Positions 11,998 to 23,031 of a stretch of DNA of 64,000 bases are shown piece after piece. Source of the stretch: Cercis canadensis (Eukaryota; Streptophyta; Magnoliopsida; Fabales; Fabaceae); the NCBI GenBank assembly GCA_003255065.1, contig QAOA01002356.1, forward strand, positions 8,378 through 72,377, read 5' to 3'. Within the stretch, counting starts at the first letter, position 1. Each line of letters starts with the position of its first letter. Made by a program: the position numbers and the translations under genes. The notes beneath the pieces were generated by a model that searched no databases, had not been told where the DNA came from, and was given only the letters and a program-made list of their open reading frames with translations.

Positions 11998-14748
11998 TCG
12001 ATTGCTGATTTAAAAGGCATCAGTCCATCTTTTTGTATGCACAAGATCCTCATGGAAGAAAACCACAAAGCTGTTGTACAACCCCAAAGGAGACTAAATC
12101 CAATCATGAAGGAGGTAGTGCGAAAGGAAGTGGTAAAACTCCTAGATGCTGGAGTTATTTACCCTATCTCGGACAGTTCATGGGTAAGCCCAGTTCAGGT
12201 AGTGCCCAAGAAAGGAGGGACAACAGTGGTGATGAATGAAAAGAATGAACTCATTCCCACTAGAACAGTCACTGGATGGCGCGTATGCATCGACTACAGA
12301 AAACTGAATGATGCCACGAGGAAGGACCATTTCCCTCTTCCTTTTATAGATCAGATGCTGGAGCGCCTAGCCGGTCATGAGCATTACTGTTTTCTGGACG
12401 GGTATTCGGGTTACAACCAAATTGCCATAGCTCCGGAGGATCAGGAAAAGACCGCCTTCACTTGCCCTTATGGAGTGTATGCTTATCGGAGGATGCCATT
12501 CGGATTGTGCAATGCCCCGGCCACTTTTCAAAGGTGTATGCTTTCCATATTCTCTGACATGAATGAGAAATTTATAGAAATATTTATGGATGACTTTTCT
12601 GTTTTTGGCTCTTCTTATGATAATTGCTTGCATAATCTGTCGTTAGTGTTAAAAAGATGCCAAGAAACCAATTTGGTTTTGAATTGGGAAAAGTGCCATT
12701 TTATGGTCAGAGAGGGGATTGTTTTAGGGCATAAAATTTCTGCCAAGGGAATAAAGGTCGACAGAGCTAAAGTAGAGGTAATTGAAAAATTACCCCCTCC
12801 TACTACTGTCAAAGGGGTGCGTAGTTTTTTGGGACACGCAGGCTTTTATAGAAGGTTTATTCAGGATTTTTCTAAAATTGCTAAACCCCTATGTAACCTG
12901 CTTGTGAAAGATGAAACTTTTGATTTCAATAAGGAATGCCTGTTAGCTTTTAATACATTGAAACAAAAGTTGATTACTGCACCTGTGGTGATCCCACCTG
13001 ATTGGGATTTACCTTTTGAACTTATGTGTGATGCTAGTGACATAGCTTTAGGTGCTGTCTTGGGGCAGAGAAAAAACAAATTATTGCATGCCATATACTA
13101 TGCAAGTCATGTGTTAGATTCTGCTCAACTTAACTATGCCACTACCGAAAAAGAGTTGTTAGCCATTGTTTTTGCATTTGATAAATTCCGCTCTTATTTA
13201 GTAGGTGCCAAGGTTATTGTATATACTGATCATGCAGCTCTTAGGTATCTCTTTGCTAAACAGGATTCCAAGCCTAGGCTCATCCGCTGGATCTTGCTGT
13301 TGCAAGAATTTGATCTGGAGATAAAGGACAAGAAAGGAATGGACAATGTGGTGGCTGATCACCTGTCTAGGATTGAGCAACAAGAGAAGAACCAAGCTAC
13401 ACCTCTTCCCATCAATGAGGAGTTCCCAGACGAACAACTCTTGGCAGTGCACAGCTTGCCATGGTATGCTGATTTTGCAAACTTTAAAGCTGCTAAGGTT
13501 CTACCTGTAGATCTAAACTCCCAACAATTGAAGAGATTCCTTCATGAGGCTAAGTTCTATGTCTGGGACGAGCCTTATTTGCTGCGAAAATGTGTTGACG
13601 GCCTCTTGAGGAGATGTGTCTTACAAGAAGAGGTGAAGGATATTTTGTGGCATTGCCATGCTTCAAACTATGGTGGCCATTTCAGTGGAGATCGGACAGC
13701 TGCCAAAGTTCTCCAATCAGGGTTCTACTGGCCAACAATCTTCAAAGACGCCTATGACTATGTGAAGACGTGTGACCGCTGCCAAAGGACCGGCAACATC
13801 TCAAAAAGGTATGAAATGCCTCTGAATTCAGTACTCGAAGTTGAATTGTTTGATGTTTGGGGAATAGACTTCATGGGTCCTTTCCCATCATCATACTCTA
13901 ATGAGTATATTCTGGTCGCAGTTGATTACGTGTCTAAATGGGTTGAAGCAACTGCCACAAGAACCGATGATGCTCAGATAGTTATGAGTTTCCTCAAGAA
14001 GAATATATTTTCAAGATTTGGAGTTTCAAGAGCTTTGATCAGTGATGAGGGTACTCACTTCTGCAATAAGCGAATGGACGCTTTATTGAGCAAGTATGGA
14101 GTGAGACACCGCATAGCAACTCCATATCATCCACAAACCAGTGGTCAAGTTGAAGTGTCAAACAGAGAGTTGAAGAGAATTCTTGAGAAGACTGTCAACG
14201 CCTCTAGAAAGGATTGGGCCCTGAAACTCGATGATGCTCTTTGGGCGTACCGTACTGCATTGAAGACACCTCTTGGCATGTCTCCGTATCAGTTAGTGTA
14301 TGGCAAGGCTTGTCATTTGCCTGTCGAATTGGAGCACAAAGCATGGTGGGCCACGAAGATCCTAAATTTTGACCTGGCAAAAGCAGGGGAAAAAAGGGTA
14401 CTTCAACTTCACGAACTGGATGAATTCAGATATAAAGCTTATGAGAGTTCCAAGCTTTACAAAGAGAAGACAAAGAAATGACATGATAAAAAAATCATCC
14501 AAAGGATTTTTGAACCAGGACAACAAGTGTTGCTGTACAATTCAAGACTGAGACTCTTCCCGGGAAAGCTGAAATCAAGGTGGTCAGGACCATTTATGGT
14601 TAAGACAGTATACCCCTATGGAGCGATTGAGGTGGCTGACAGAGAAACGGGAAGGAGTTTCAAGGTTAATGGGCAACGACTTAAGCATTACTGGGGAGAT
14701 GGGGTTAAACACCACATTTCTTCAATGGCCCTCACTGCATCAGCATAA
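11998..14748 (+). pseudogene. TE1 reverse transcriptase, RNase H and integrase, with one internal stop
   Basis: Same frame as gag. The RT has [25 protein letters not shown] and the catalytic FMDD motif (about 12583-12594). RNase H follows ([14 protein letters not shown] near 13027, the catalytic glutamate in TTEKELLA, and [10 protein letters not shown]). The integrase has an HHCC zinc-binding region (13650-13790) and the DDE core: D in [13 protein letters not shown] in LISDEGTHF and E in [16 protein letters not shown] at 14479-14481 separates the last 89 codons (14482-14748), which hold the integrase C-terminal region ([21 protein letters not shown]). These enzymes copy the RNA and insert the DNA. 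The single-frame arrangement without a gag-pol shift suits the lineage. Confidence 0.92.
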
Positions 14749-14919
14749 TCTCCGAGATAGTCCGGCTGAGGACTTTAAAATTAAGCGCTTCTTGGGAGGC
14801 AACCCAAGTCTTTACCCCTTTCTCCTTATTTACTTTTAGTTGTTTTCATTCTGTTTTTGTTTTACATCTTCATTTTTGTCATTTTTGTTCATTAAGTTTT
14901 GTTTTTGGTATCTCAGGAA

Positions 14920-15440
14920 GGAACACGGTCTGTAACACGCCCGTGTCATGAACCGTGTGAAGAGGGCAGAGAGCTCAGAGATACAGCACGGCCTGGAACA
15001 CGCCCGTGTCGTGACCCGTGTTCACTATACAGAGAGCTCAGAAGAGAGACACGGGCACACACATGGCCGTGGCAGTGAACGTGTAACTCTCACAGGAATC
15101 CAACAGGCAGACAAGGTCTGGAACACGCCCGTGTTCACCCCCGTGTCACTTACCCAGAATTAATTGTCCCTAGACATGCCATGTGTTGTCTCAGGTAAGT
15201 TTATAATTTTGCCAGATCACGAACACGGTCACAAACACGGCCGTGTTGTGACCGTGTCACTTAATTCACATATTCTAACTTTGGACACGGTCTGAGACAC
15301 GGGACGGTCACGCCCGTGTCACTTAAAAAACACCCCCGTGTCACTTAAACACCCCGCGTGTTTATCCCGTGTCCCAACTTTACAGCACGACACGCCCACA
15401 GAACACGGCCGTGTTGTGGGCGTGTCACTCAGAAACTTTA
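14920..15440 (+). repeat. Second palindrome cluster downstream of TE1 pol
   Basis: No gene. The stretch is dense in ACACGG / CCGTGT half-sites and palindromes of the kind seen in the LTR U3, including AACACGGCCGTGTTGTG twice (about 15234 and 15402). The short open frame encoding HGLEHARV-like repeats is a by-product of the motif. Confidence 0.8.
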
Positions 15441-16776
15441 AAAAGCTGAATTCGCAGGGCATTTCATCACTTCAGAAATTCCCCTTCTTCTCATTTTCTC
15501 TCAAATCCCTAGCTTTTCCGAGCATCCCACACCCATTTCCGGCCAATCCCAGTCCAGTTAAGCACCAAATTCTTTGCCCTAGTCATATTTCTCCATTTCA
15601 CCACATCAGCACACACATTGCAGCAGTTCTTTTGGAATTTTCGATTACCCTGCTTCCTACAGGTATGACATTCTTAATTCTTCTTGTCTTCTGCTATGTT
15701 TTGATTATGAGTGTTTGCTCTATGTGCCTAGCTTAGTTCATATGGTGGTTATCTGCATAATTTATGTACTCTATGATTGTTGTCTGCATAATCTGAATTG
15801 AGTGAGGGAATTTTAACTAAGCTGCATCAGAATTGGAATCATAATATCACTGAAATAACTGCTGCATAATCTGTGCTTAGTGAGGAAATTTAGGATGGCA
15901 TAGTATACTGAATTGACTGTAAGAATAAATCATTGGGGGAATCTACTGAGGTTGAGGGTGTTATCCTGAAATTACCATTGCTGTCACCACTCTAATTCCA
16001 TGCTGAATTTCTGTTAATCTATTGCAAGTTGTTGTTAGGGACAGTTGTTCATTTTACAAATTCCTCATTTAGCCACTATCATGGATATTGTCCTGTGGAT
16101 TTGGTTAATCCATCCAAAAATTCATGCATAGATTGTGTTTTCTCAGCTGGTAATGATCATTACTGTGGATGGATTATCTGAGTTTCTTGTATAGCACAGT
16201 AGGAATTGATGTTGAATTCTATTGTACTATGACCAGAGAATAAATTCTGGTTGAGGAACCTGAATTTGTTTAATTGTTAGTGGGGTAATTGCTGATGATG
16301 ACTTGGGTAAATATCTGATGTTAGAAATTGGAATTATGAAAATGAGATAGGATTCGAGAGATAATGTGGGGCACTGAACTAGTATACTGAATTTCAATTT
16401 CACTACCCTGTTGCCTTGTGTATAACTCTTTGTTGAATTATTGCTTTTAGAGTGGTGTTGGGTTAGTAAACATGTGGGAATTAACATTTCTATTGATTAA
16501 CTGCTTGTGAAAATTGAAATCTGATTCTATTGCATTCATGACGTGGAATGGCCATTGGATAAATCTGTGCATGTACTGAGATTCTGAGAATACTTGCTGA
16601 ATTACTGTTTTGAGACTTGTGGTTTTATCATATAGACATGCATTTTCCCATTTTGAAATAGCTCAATGTTATGCATCAACTGGATTTTGCATGCATATTC
16701 TGTTTTGTGGTACCACTCTTATGTGCTCATTTGTCCAAATTTGGCAACTTACAAATTTATTTTCCTGGACACCAAA
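15441..16776 (+). other. TE1 AT-rich spacer between pol and the ORF-1/env-like gene
   Basis: I find no convincing gene. A pyrimidine-rich start (15470-15660) is followed by AT-rich sequence with repeated CTGCATAATCTG and GTGAGG phrases. It could hold an intron or leader for the downstream gene, as known for envelope-like genes of this lineage, but no splice pair stands out. Confidence 0.5.
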
Positions 16777-18243
16777 ATGACAAAGCGTACTGCTGACACA
16801 CAACCTCGCCGGGAGAAATTGAAGACCAGGAAGAACCGTCCAAACCCTCCCGAGTCACCTTCTCCACCTGTGAAGAAGAGAAGATCAGGAGCAGCTGACA
16901 CTTCAGTTCATCCATTCCTCAGACTCCAAGGGGCTGAGCACCAGGAGCGGCTAGCAAAGCTCTCAACAAAGCCGTTCGAACCTAGCCGATACCCGGTATG
17001 GCTAGTGTTACAGGAGCTCGGGATTGACGAGGAGATTCGCCATCTCCTCAGTCCAGGACAGTGGGGAAATATCTTCGAGCTCCAAGAACCGGCATACAGA
17101 GAACTCACCCTGGAGTTTCTCGCAACTGTTGAGATCAACACCACCTTCACAGCCAACAACACGACATGGTATGAGCCAGACGCGATTAGATTCCGTCTCG
17201 GCTCGTTCATGCATAGCATGAACCTCCAAGAGTTCACTGAGGCGGCGGGGTTAGCTGGACAGCCATCTGCAGAAATAAGGCCAGAGAACACCTTCCTGCT
17301 GGACTGGTCTTATACCAGCAAAGACCCGGCAGAATGCTGGCTCGAAGTGAGCACTGAAGCCACTTATGAGGCCAAACGGTCCAAGGCATCCACCCTCCGG
17401 TCACCAGCACTCAGATACATTCACAAGCTGCTGGTGCACTCACTGAACGCCAGAAGGGAGAGCACAGGCGTGGTGAGTAAGAGGGACCTCTTCTACTTCC
17501 AATGCATTAAGGAGAAGAGTCATTGCCATCTGGGGTATGCCTTCCTGCAGCTGGTCAAGGGTTATCTCCAGCGAGGGAACTTTGGAGCTATAGGCGGAGG
17601 TTCAGTCATCACCCGCCTCGCTCGCCACCTGGATGTATTGGGTGACGAGTCGACCCTCACGGTTGCGTGTCGACCTCTGCCACTGGGAATGGACACCCTG
17701 AGGGCAATGGGGATGGTGGAGCGCCGTACTGACAGCCAGGGCACCTACTTTGCCCTAGCCGGTGCTCCACAAAGAGCTGTACCTGGCAGTCCTGCAGCGC
17801 CAGAAATGGAGGCCCCGGTGAGCGATGCACCACCACCACCACCACCACCTGAAGAACCACCGGCGGAGGAGCCGAGCACGTCCGCACCTCTCCCGCCACA
17901 ATCCCCTCCTGGTGTCCCGTCCACTGAAGCCGACGAGGAAGACAGGAAACCAACAGCCCTAGAGAGGTAGTTGGCTCGGATCGAGGTTGAAGTCGATGGC
18001 ACAAGAACCCGAGTCAACCGCCTAATTTTAGACAACCGGCGGGAGCGACATCATAGGCATCAATGGATGTCCTATGAGCTGGCACATCACCAGTGGGTAC
18101 AATTCACTCTACAGATGATGTGTCAGTCCTTGGGACTCCAGCCTCCACCGCCGCCTCGTCCGCCTACCTTTCAAGATCCAGTGGACGATGCCGACATCGC
18201 CCCGTCGGTAGAACATATTCGGCCGCCGCGCACCTCATCTTGA
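16777..18243 (+). pseudogene. TE1 ORF-1/env-like protein of the Athila type, with one internal stop
   Basis: I start at ATG 16777 (MTKRTADTQPRR), where basic, proline-rich coding character begins; the open frame reaches back to 16666. About 397 codons lead to TAG at 17968-17970, and the same frame continues for 90 codons to 18243. The N-terminus is rich in K, R and P (nuclear-signal-like). The middle (KPFEPSRYPVWLVLQELGI to LRYIHKLLVHSL) resembles the 'Arabidopsis retrotransposon ORF-1' family. A tail with a run of eight prolines and acidic residues follows. Codons are much more GC-rich than the flanks. I see no convincing transmembrane pair, so envelope function is not supported by sequence; the name refers to position. 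Role unknown. Confidence 0.75.
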
Positions 18244-18414
18244 CATCCACGGCCTGACTCTCCGGCATCCTCCGACCACCCTTTTGGAGCACCTTCCAGG
18301 GAGTAGTTCCAACTATTCTCTCATTTTTTTTCATTCTTTCATATTTCTATGCCTGTTGATTCTATTTCTGCCTCCACCTTCTATTTGTATGTCATTCATT
18401 GTGGACAATGCATG

Positions 18415-18442
18415 ATTTAAGTGTGGGGGGGGGGGGGGGGGG
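18415..18442 (+). other. Internal polypurine-tract-like site with an 18-G run in TE1
   Basis: TTAAGTGTG followed by G at 18425-18442. It repeats the phrase TAAGTGTGGGGG found at the terminal polypurine tract (about 19219-19230). A pure G run of this length is prone to polymerase slippage, so its length may be a sequencing error. Confidence 0.6.
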
Positions 18443-19216
18443 AATAATATAAGACTAGATGTAGATATTTGCATGTGAATCCTCTGGCATGTGGAACGGG
18501 AACATTGTGTCTCTGGAATTTCCTGGATGACTTGTTTTTAAATAGTTACTTAAGTCTTTTAATGCCAAGTAGTCTACTTTAAGGCTTGCTGCATTAGGAA
18601 GTAACTATTGAGGTGTAATGGACTTGGGAATGCTAGAAATTTGTTTATGCTAGCTAAACTTGATGTTTGTAGTTAGAATACCCTGTGCTGAGTACTGGTT
18701 TTCCTGTTGTTTTAAAAAAAAAAAAAATTCATTATTTGTTTTCAAGAGGTGATCCATGATGAGCATAGTGGGGCTCTGCTCCTCTACCTTCTGTGCCTGA
18801 AACTGGAGAAGGATATGAGTATGCCAATGAAGCATAACTAGTTGAATGTGGGTCGCAGGCAATGACCGGACACCACATCCTAGGACCCCTAACTATGCAA
18901 GTAAAGAAAAGAAAAGGAAAGAAAAAGAGAAAGAGAGGAAAGAATAGGTCTTGAGTACTTAGTTTGGAGTGTTGTTATTTTTGCCTGTTAGTAGAATAGA
19001 GTAATAAGCACAGGGTAATTCTTTCTATTTACTGATAGTGTAGCTGAGGCAAACTGTTTAGTGATGACTGAGTCCATAAACTGAAATAGAAACTGAATAA
19101 TGCAGCTGCTCATTGTAGGGTGCCTTGCATATATTTTTGTAGAAATGAAATTGTCTGTCCAGGGAGAACACCCAAGGCACATGTTCTAATTTTCATTGCT
19201 TGAGGACAAGCAAATG
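18443..19216 (+). other. TE1 3' untranslated spacer
   Basis: No gene seen. It includes an A-run (18715-18727), a purine-rich stretch of AAAGAAAAG repeats near 18903-18940, and TGAGGACAAGCAAATG just before the polypurine tract. Confidence 0.5.
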
Positions 19217-19234
19217 TCTAAGTGTGGGGGTATT
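19217..19234 (+). other. TE1 polypurine tract
   Basis: CTAAGTGTGGGGGTATT abuts the 3' LTR at 19235 and is the expected plus-strand primer site. Confidence 0.85.
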
Positions 19235-20804
19235 TGATACTTGTCTTTTAGAACTATACAATCCATGCTTTAATACTGAATTTTTACCTGCATTGCAAGC
19301 AAATTCTCTCTAAACATGGTGTTTAATCCATAAATTGGCTTTGACAGGTACCAAGATGGGTAATTTGGAAATGAGAAGAATCTGGCAGCAATTCATGGAG
19401 AAAATGGCAATGAAAGCAGCCATCTACCAAGTTTTCTGCTAGACACGGGCAGTAACACGGCCGTGTGTACCCCGTGTCTACCATCCAGAGGCTACTGCTC
19501 AAGCTCATGGACAAACACGGCCTCAGACAGGAACAGACACGGCCGTGTCCAAGGCCGTGTTGATCAAGCAGAATGTCCAAGAGAACAAAGGCCCAGTCTA
19601 AGGGCAAACACGGTCAAGGAAAGAGAAGAACACGGCCGTGTGAGGGGCCGTGTTGAACAGGCAGAGGCTACAAAGTCAGGACACGCCCAGGCCAAAGAAG
19701 AGCACGGGCCATGTCTAAGTGACACGGCCGTGATCAGAAAGGAACACGGCCGTGTCAGAGCCCGTGTTCGATGACCAGAAATGCAACTTAAGTGACACGC
19801 CCAGGACCAGAAAGGAACACGGCCGTGTCAGGGCCGTGTTCGAGCTATTTTTGACCAAATGACCTAATTCTGCACAAGTATAAAAAGGAAATCTGATGCA
19901 TGGCATAAGGAGGCCGTACTTGGGAAGAAAAGAGCAGAAGAACTAGAGAGCAAGGGGGAGCAATTGGGACTGGATCGTCATAGAGTTTCTTCTTCTTCTC
20001 TTCTTTCATCTCATGTTGAATACTTATTTGTTTTTATTGAATTCAAGTATGAGTAGCTAAATTCTTATTGTTAGGGGTTTGATGTAATTCATTTGTAATG
20101 AAGTTTCAAGATTGAATAAACTTGTTTTAGTACAACTTCTTTTGTTGAATAGAATTTGCTGTTCTTAATGCCTTTAAATGCTTAGCTACCATTTGAATGG
20201 TTAAGAGATTCGTTTCAACACTAGGAATAGTAAGATCCGAATGTGCTCTGTAAATTCTGTCCTAAATTGAGTTAATCTAGGAATAGATAACTTCGTTTAG
20301 GTGGTATTAGATTAATTTCCTAGAACCAAATCACCTAAATTAATTGGTTGTATCAAGGAATTGGACAAGTAATTAGTATAGGGAGGATTGTATCACCAAG
20401 GAATTGGGTTCAATCACTTTAAGGAAATGAACCAACAACAAAGGAATTGTAACTGAAATAAGTAGTCCAGTATTGATTCTGAGATTACCTTGTCTATGAG
20501 GAAATCGAATTGCAAGTGAATGAAATCAACCCCTAACCTTTCTCATTCTTATTACAAATCTCACATTTAGATTGTCTCTTAAAGATTGTTACGATATTGT
20601 TGGAATTTTGTTACTTAGTTGCCACTTAGTTAATTGCAGCAGCTCATTCCAGGGCTGCCTTCAATCCAAATCATTTATCCTTCCGAATAGAATCTTTATT
20701 GGTGAAATTGGTAATTGTTAGCCTTAATCCTCGTGGGAACGATACTCTACTCACTACTATATTACTTGTGTGACCCGGTATACTTGCCGGAAAAAGTCCC
20801 ATCA
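19235..20804 (+). repeat. TE1 3' LTR
   Basis: 1570 bp, the same length as the 5' LTR, with about 14 substitutions counted by eye and no indel noticed. It contains the same palindrome cluster (about 19452-19842), TATA and AATAAA. It ends CCCATCA, followed by the TSD ATAGA at 20805-20809. Confidence 0.95.
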
Positions 20805-21016
20805 ATAGACCCACTATGAAAGAAGTGGCAATAGAGCTAGAGGGATTGAGGATTATCCAAAGGCACCCATGGGGATGGGGAAGCACTCATATGTCTTCAG
20901 AAGAGAGTGAGTATTTGCTGAAATCAGACCCTGGAGATGAGGATGGTGGAAATGGCGCAAATACTGGGATAGATAGCATAAACCAGATTTCGATATCATC
21001 GTATGGTGGTAGATAA
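20805..21016 (+). pseudogene. WAK-2, 3' remnant of the kinase exon
   Basis: After the duplicated ATAGA, the WAK-2 frame resumes at 20810 (PTMKEVAIELEGLR) and runs 69 codons to TAA 21014-21016. It encodes the end of kinase subdomain XI and an acidic C-terminal tail (GNGANTGIDSIN). No other lesion is visible, so the TE1 insertion is the only apparent break in WAK-2. The tail resembles that of WAK-5 and not those of WAK-3 and WAK-4. Confidence 0.93.
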
Positions 21017-21618
21017 TTAGCTATTCTTCTGATTGAGGTTGTGTTGAAATTAGTAAAGTAATTTTTTAGAATAATATCTCTTTATTTCTCAAGAAGCTTA
21101 TTTTCTCAATAATCCTAATTTTTAGTGTGGTTCATGTATTAGAAATTAATTAGGATGATGAACTTTTTGTTATTAGAGTCCTATAAATACCTATATAATC
21201 TTTCATTTGATGTGTATCAGAAAAATAGAGGTCTTGTTCTCTTATCCATCATTGGAGTTCTATTCTTTTCTTTGGCTTGTTTTTCTTCACCAAGGTTGTT
21301 GATCTTGGGCTAGTGTAACATTGTTGCACTACTGTTTCTCTTTAGGTTGTGCTATTACAATAAATCCAAGCCCATTCTTAGAGTATACACTTCACGGATC
21401 ACAGATGCATGTGATGTAAGAACTCCGAAAGTATTTAAGAATGTATTATCTTCTTTAATTTTCTTGACTATTTATTGTTTTCTTTCTTGTTTAATTTGTT
21501 ATTAATGATGTGATTCGTTAACTTAATCTTGTTACTTTTCACTGCCTGTGTTTATTAAATTAGTTGTAGGAAAATAATGTTGGTCATATAAGTGAGATAA
21601 CCAAGTACTATTCATAGC
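21017..21618 (+). other. WAK-2 3' flank
   Basis: AT-rich, with no gene seen. It would include the original WAK-2 3' UTR. Several T-rich stretches are present, with no distinctive element. Confidence 0.4.
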
Positions 21619-21912
21619 AATGGATAGTGGACCGTCAAACTCTAAAAATAGAGAAATCAGAACCAAGTCAAGATGATACGGATCAACCCCTCTTTTTTCG
21701 CCAAAGATCTTACCATTTCTGAAATAATTGGAGTTACATCTATTTTTCCATTTCAATTCAAGAGTAATGGATAGTGGACCGTCAAACTCTAAAAATAGAG
21801 AAATCAGAACCAAGTCAAGATGATACGGATCAACCCCTCTTTTTTCGCCAAAGATCTTACCATTTCTGAAATAATTGGAGTTACATCTATTTTTCCATTT
21901 CCATTCAAGAGT
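21619..21912. repeat. 147-bp tandem duplication
   Basis: Two head-to-tail copies, 21619-21765 and 21766-21912, are almost identical (for example TTCAATTC against TTCCATTC near the ends). The unit starts AATGGATAGTGGACC. Because 147 is divisible by three, a minus-strand frame across 21532-22083 stays open with a duplicated 49-residue block. I do not regard that frame as a proven gene. Confidence 0.9.
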
Positions 21913-22224
21913 TCTTATGTGTTTCCACGCCCCTTCGACCCCAAAAATGGACAAATTCCTTTCATATAAAATACAAGCTCTCAACATATAAAGTTGAAAT
22001 TGTTGACCATTGCATGATAAGGATCCAATGTCGTGTCTATTTCTTTGAAAGAAAATTCTAAGCAGTATATTAAATTGGTCCACAAGTACCGTGCTGACTC
22101 AGACAATTAAGACGTCAGTCCTCGTCCATGTATTTTTTAATGTTCTTCTCTCTGGGTCGTGTTGTGTAGGTGGAGGAGAGAGAGAGCGTGTCACCTTTAG
22201 TTTAGTTATTACATAAAAGTTTAA

Positions 22225-23031
22225 GAATGTCTTTATATATAAAACGATATCGCACTTGAAAATTTTTTCACTTTAAAGTGTAAATAAAATACATGTTTAT
22301 TCATATTTTATGTTAAATTTTTAAAATTTTACTTAAGAAAATGAAGACAGTAAGAATTGTTTTTTTTTTTTAACTTTTTTTCAAAAAGACTCTGATACTT
22401 TATTAAAAACTGATTCAATCTAAAAATTTAAATTATTAAATGAAAGTTTAAAAATGACTTTATATTTAATAGATTGAACTTTTATTTTGCTTGTATAATT
22501 CGATTAATTAGTGCAGCTTTAATTTATATATAATCACATATGAAAAGTGTTCTGGTTCTAAACTATATTATCCTTAACAATGCCATCTTTTGTAATCCTC
22601 TTTGTAACTTTTACTTGTTTGTATTTTCCACGATAAAATACTAATTCACCAGGCAAACCTAGTCAGAAAAAAGCTATTTAACTAAATGCAGGAATTAAAA
22701 CAAAAGAAAAGTCTCGATGCCGTAAGAGCCATGCCCGATCGTCGTTCCTTTCCAAATAGAAGAAAAAGTCTCAAGCATCATGCTCATGGAAATTGTGAAG
22801 GACCGCCAACAGAGTAGAATGGCAATACTCTGTCTTAAACGTGTCGCCAATTCTCTCTTACCAAGTCTATCTCCTTTCCATTTCCGAATAAAAGCTACCC
22901 CGCAAGCAGCATAAACACCTATTACCCTCACTTTCTTTTGTTTACACTTTTCAAACAGTAAAGACTTTCATATTGAGAAGCGTACAACTTAAACTTTCAA
23001 GTTGAAATAGTTCTTTAATCTTCACAGCAAT
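22225..23031 (+). promoter_or_regulatory. Upstream region of WAK-3
   Basis: Matches the WAK-1 upstream region in inverted orientation. It contains the shared blocks AATGCCATCTTTT (about 22578), GCAAACCTAGTCAG and GTAAGAGCC (about 22722). I see no clear TATA box at a standard distance. The 5' leader immediately before the ATG (CTTCACAGCAAT) is shared by WAK-1, WAK-3 and WAK-4. Confidence 0.5.

Larger units (their letters stand above)
7573..20804 (+). mobile_element. TE1: Athila-type Ty3/gypsy LTR retrotransposon, full length, inserted in the WAK-2 kinase exon
   Basis: A 13,232-bp element bounded by two 1570-bp LTRs (TG...CA) and a perfect 5-bp TSD (ATAGA). The order is 5' LTR, primer binding site, gag-protease-RT-RNase H-integrase in a single frame, a palindrome-rich spacer, an AT-rich spacer, an ORF-1/env-like gene, polypurine tract and 3' LTR. 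The primer site, the integrase core [12 protein letters not shown] and the extra gene downstream of pol fit the Athila lineage. By eye the LTRs differ at about 14 positions in 1570 (about 0.9%), so the insertion is recent. Four in-frame stops (9979, 11995, 14479, 17968) make this copy non-autonomous. Confidence 0.95.

Noticed and set aside
16777-18243. True envelope glycoprotein
   Set aside because: No signal peptide or convincing transmembrane pair; the match is to the Athila ORF-1 type, so only position suggests 'env-like'.
21532-22083. 183-codon minus-strand frame
   Set aside because: Its length comes from a frame-preserving 147-bp duplication. The non-duplicated part overlaps sequence shared by WAK upstream regions, and I recognise no domain.
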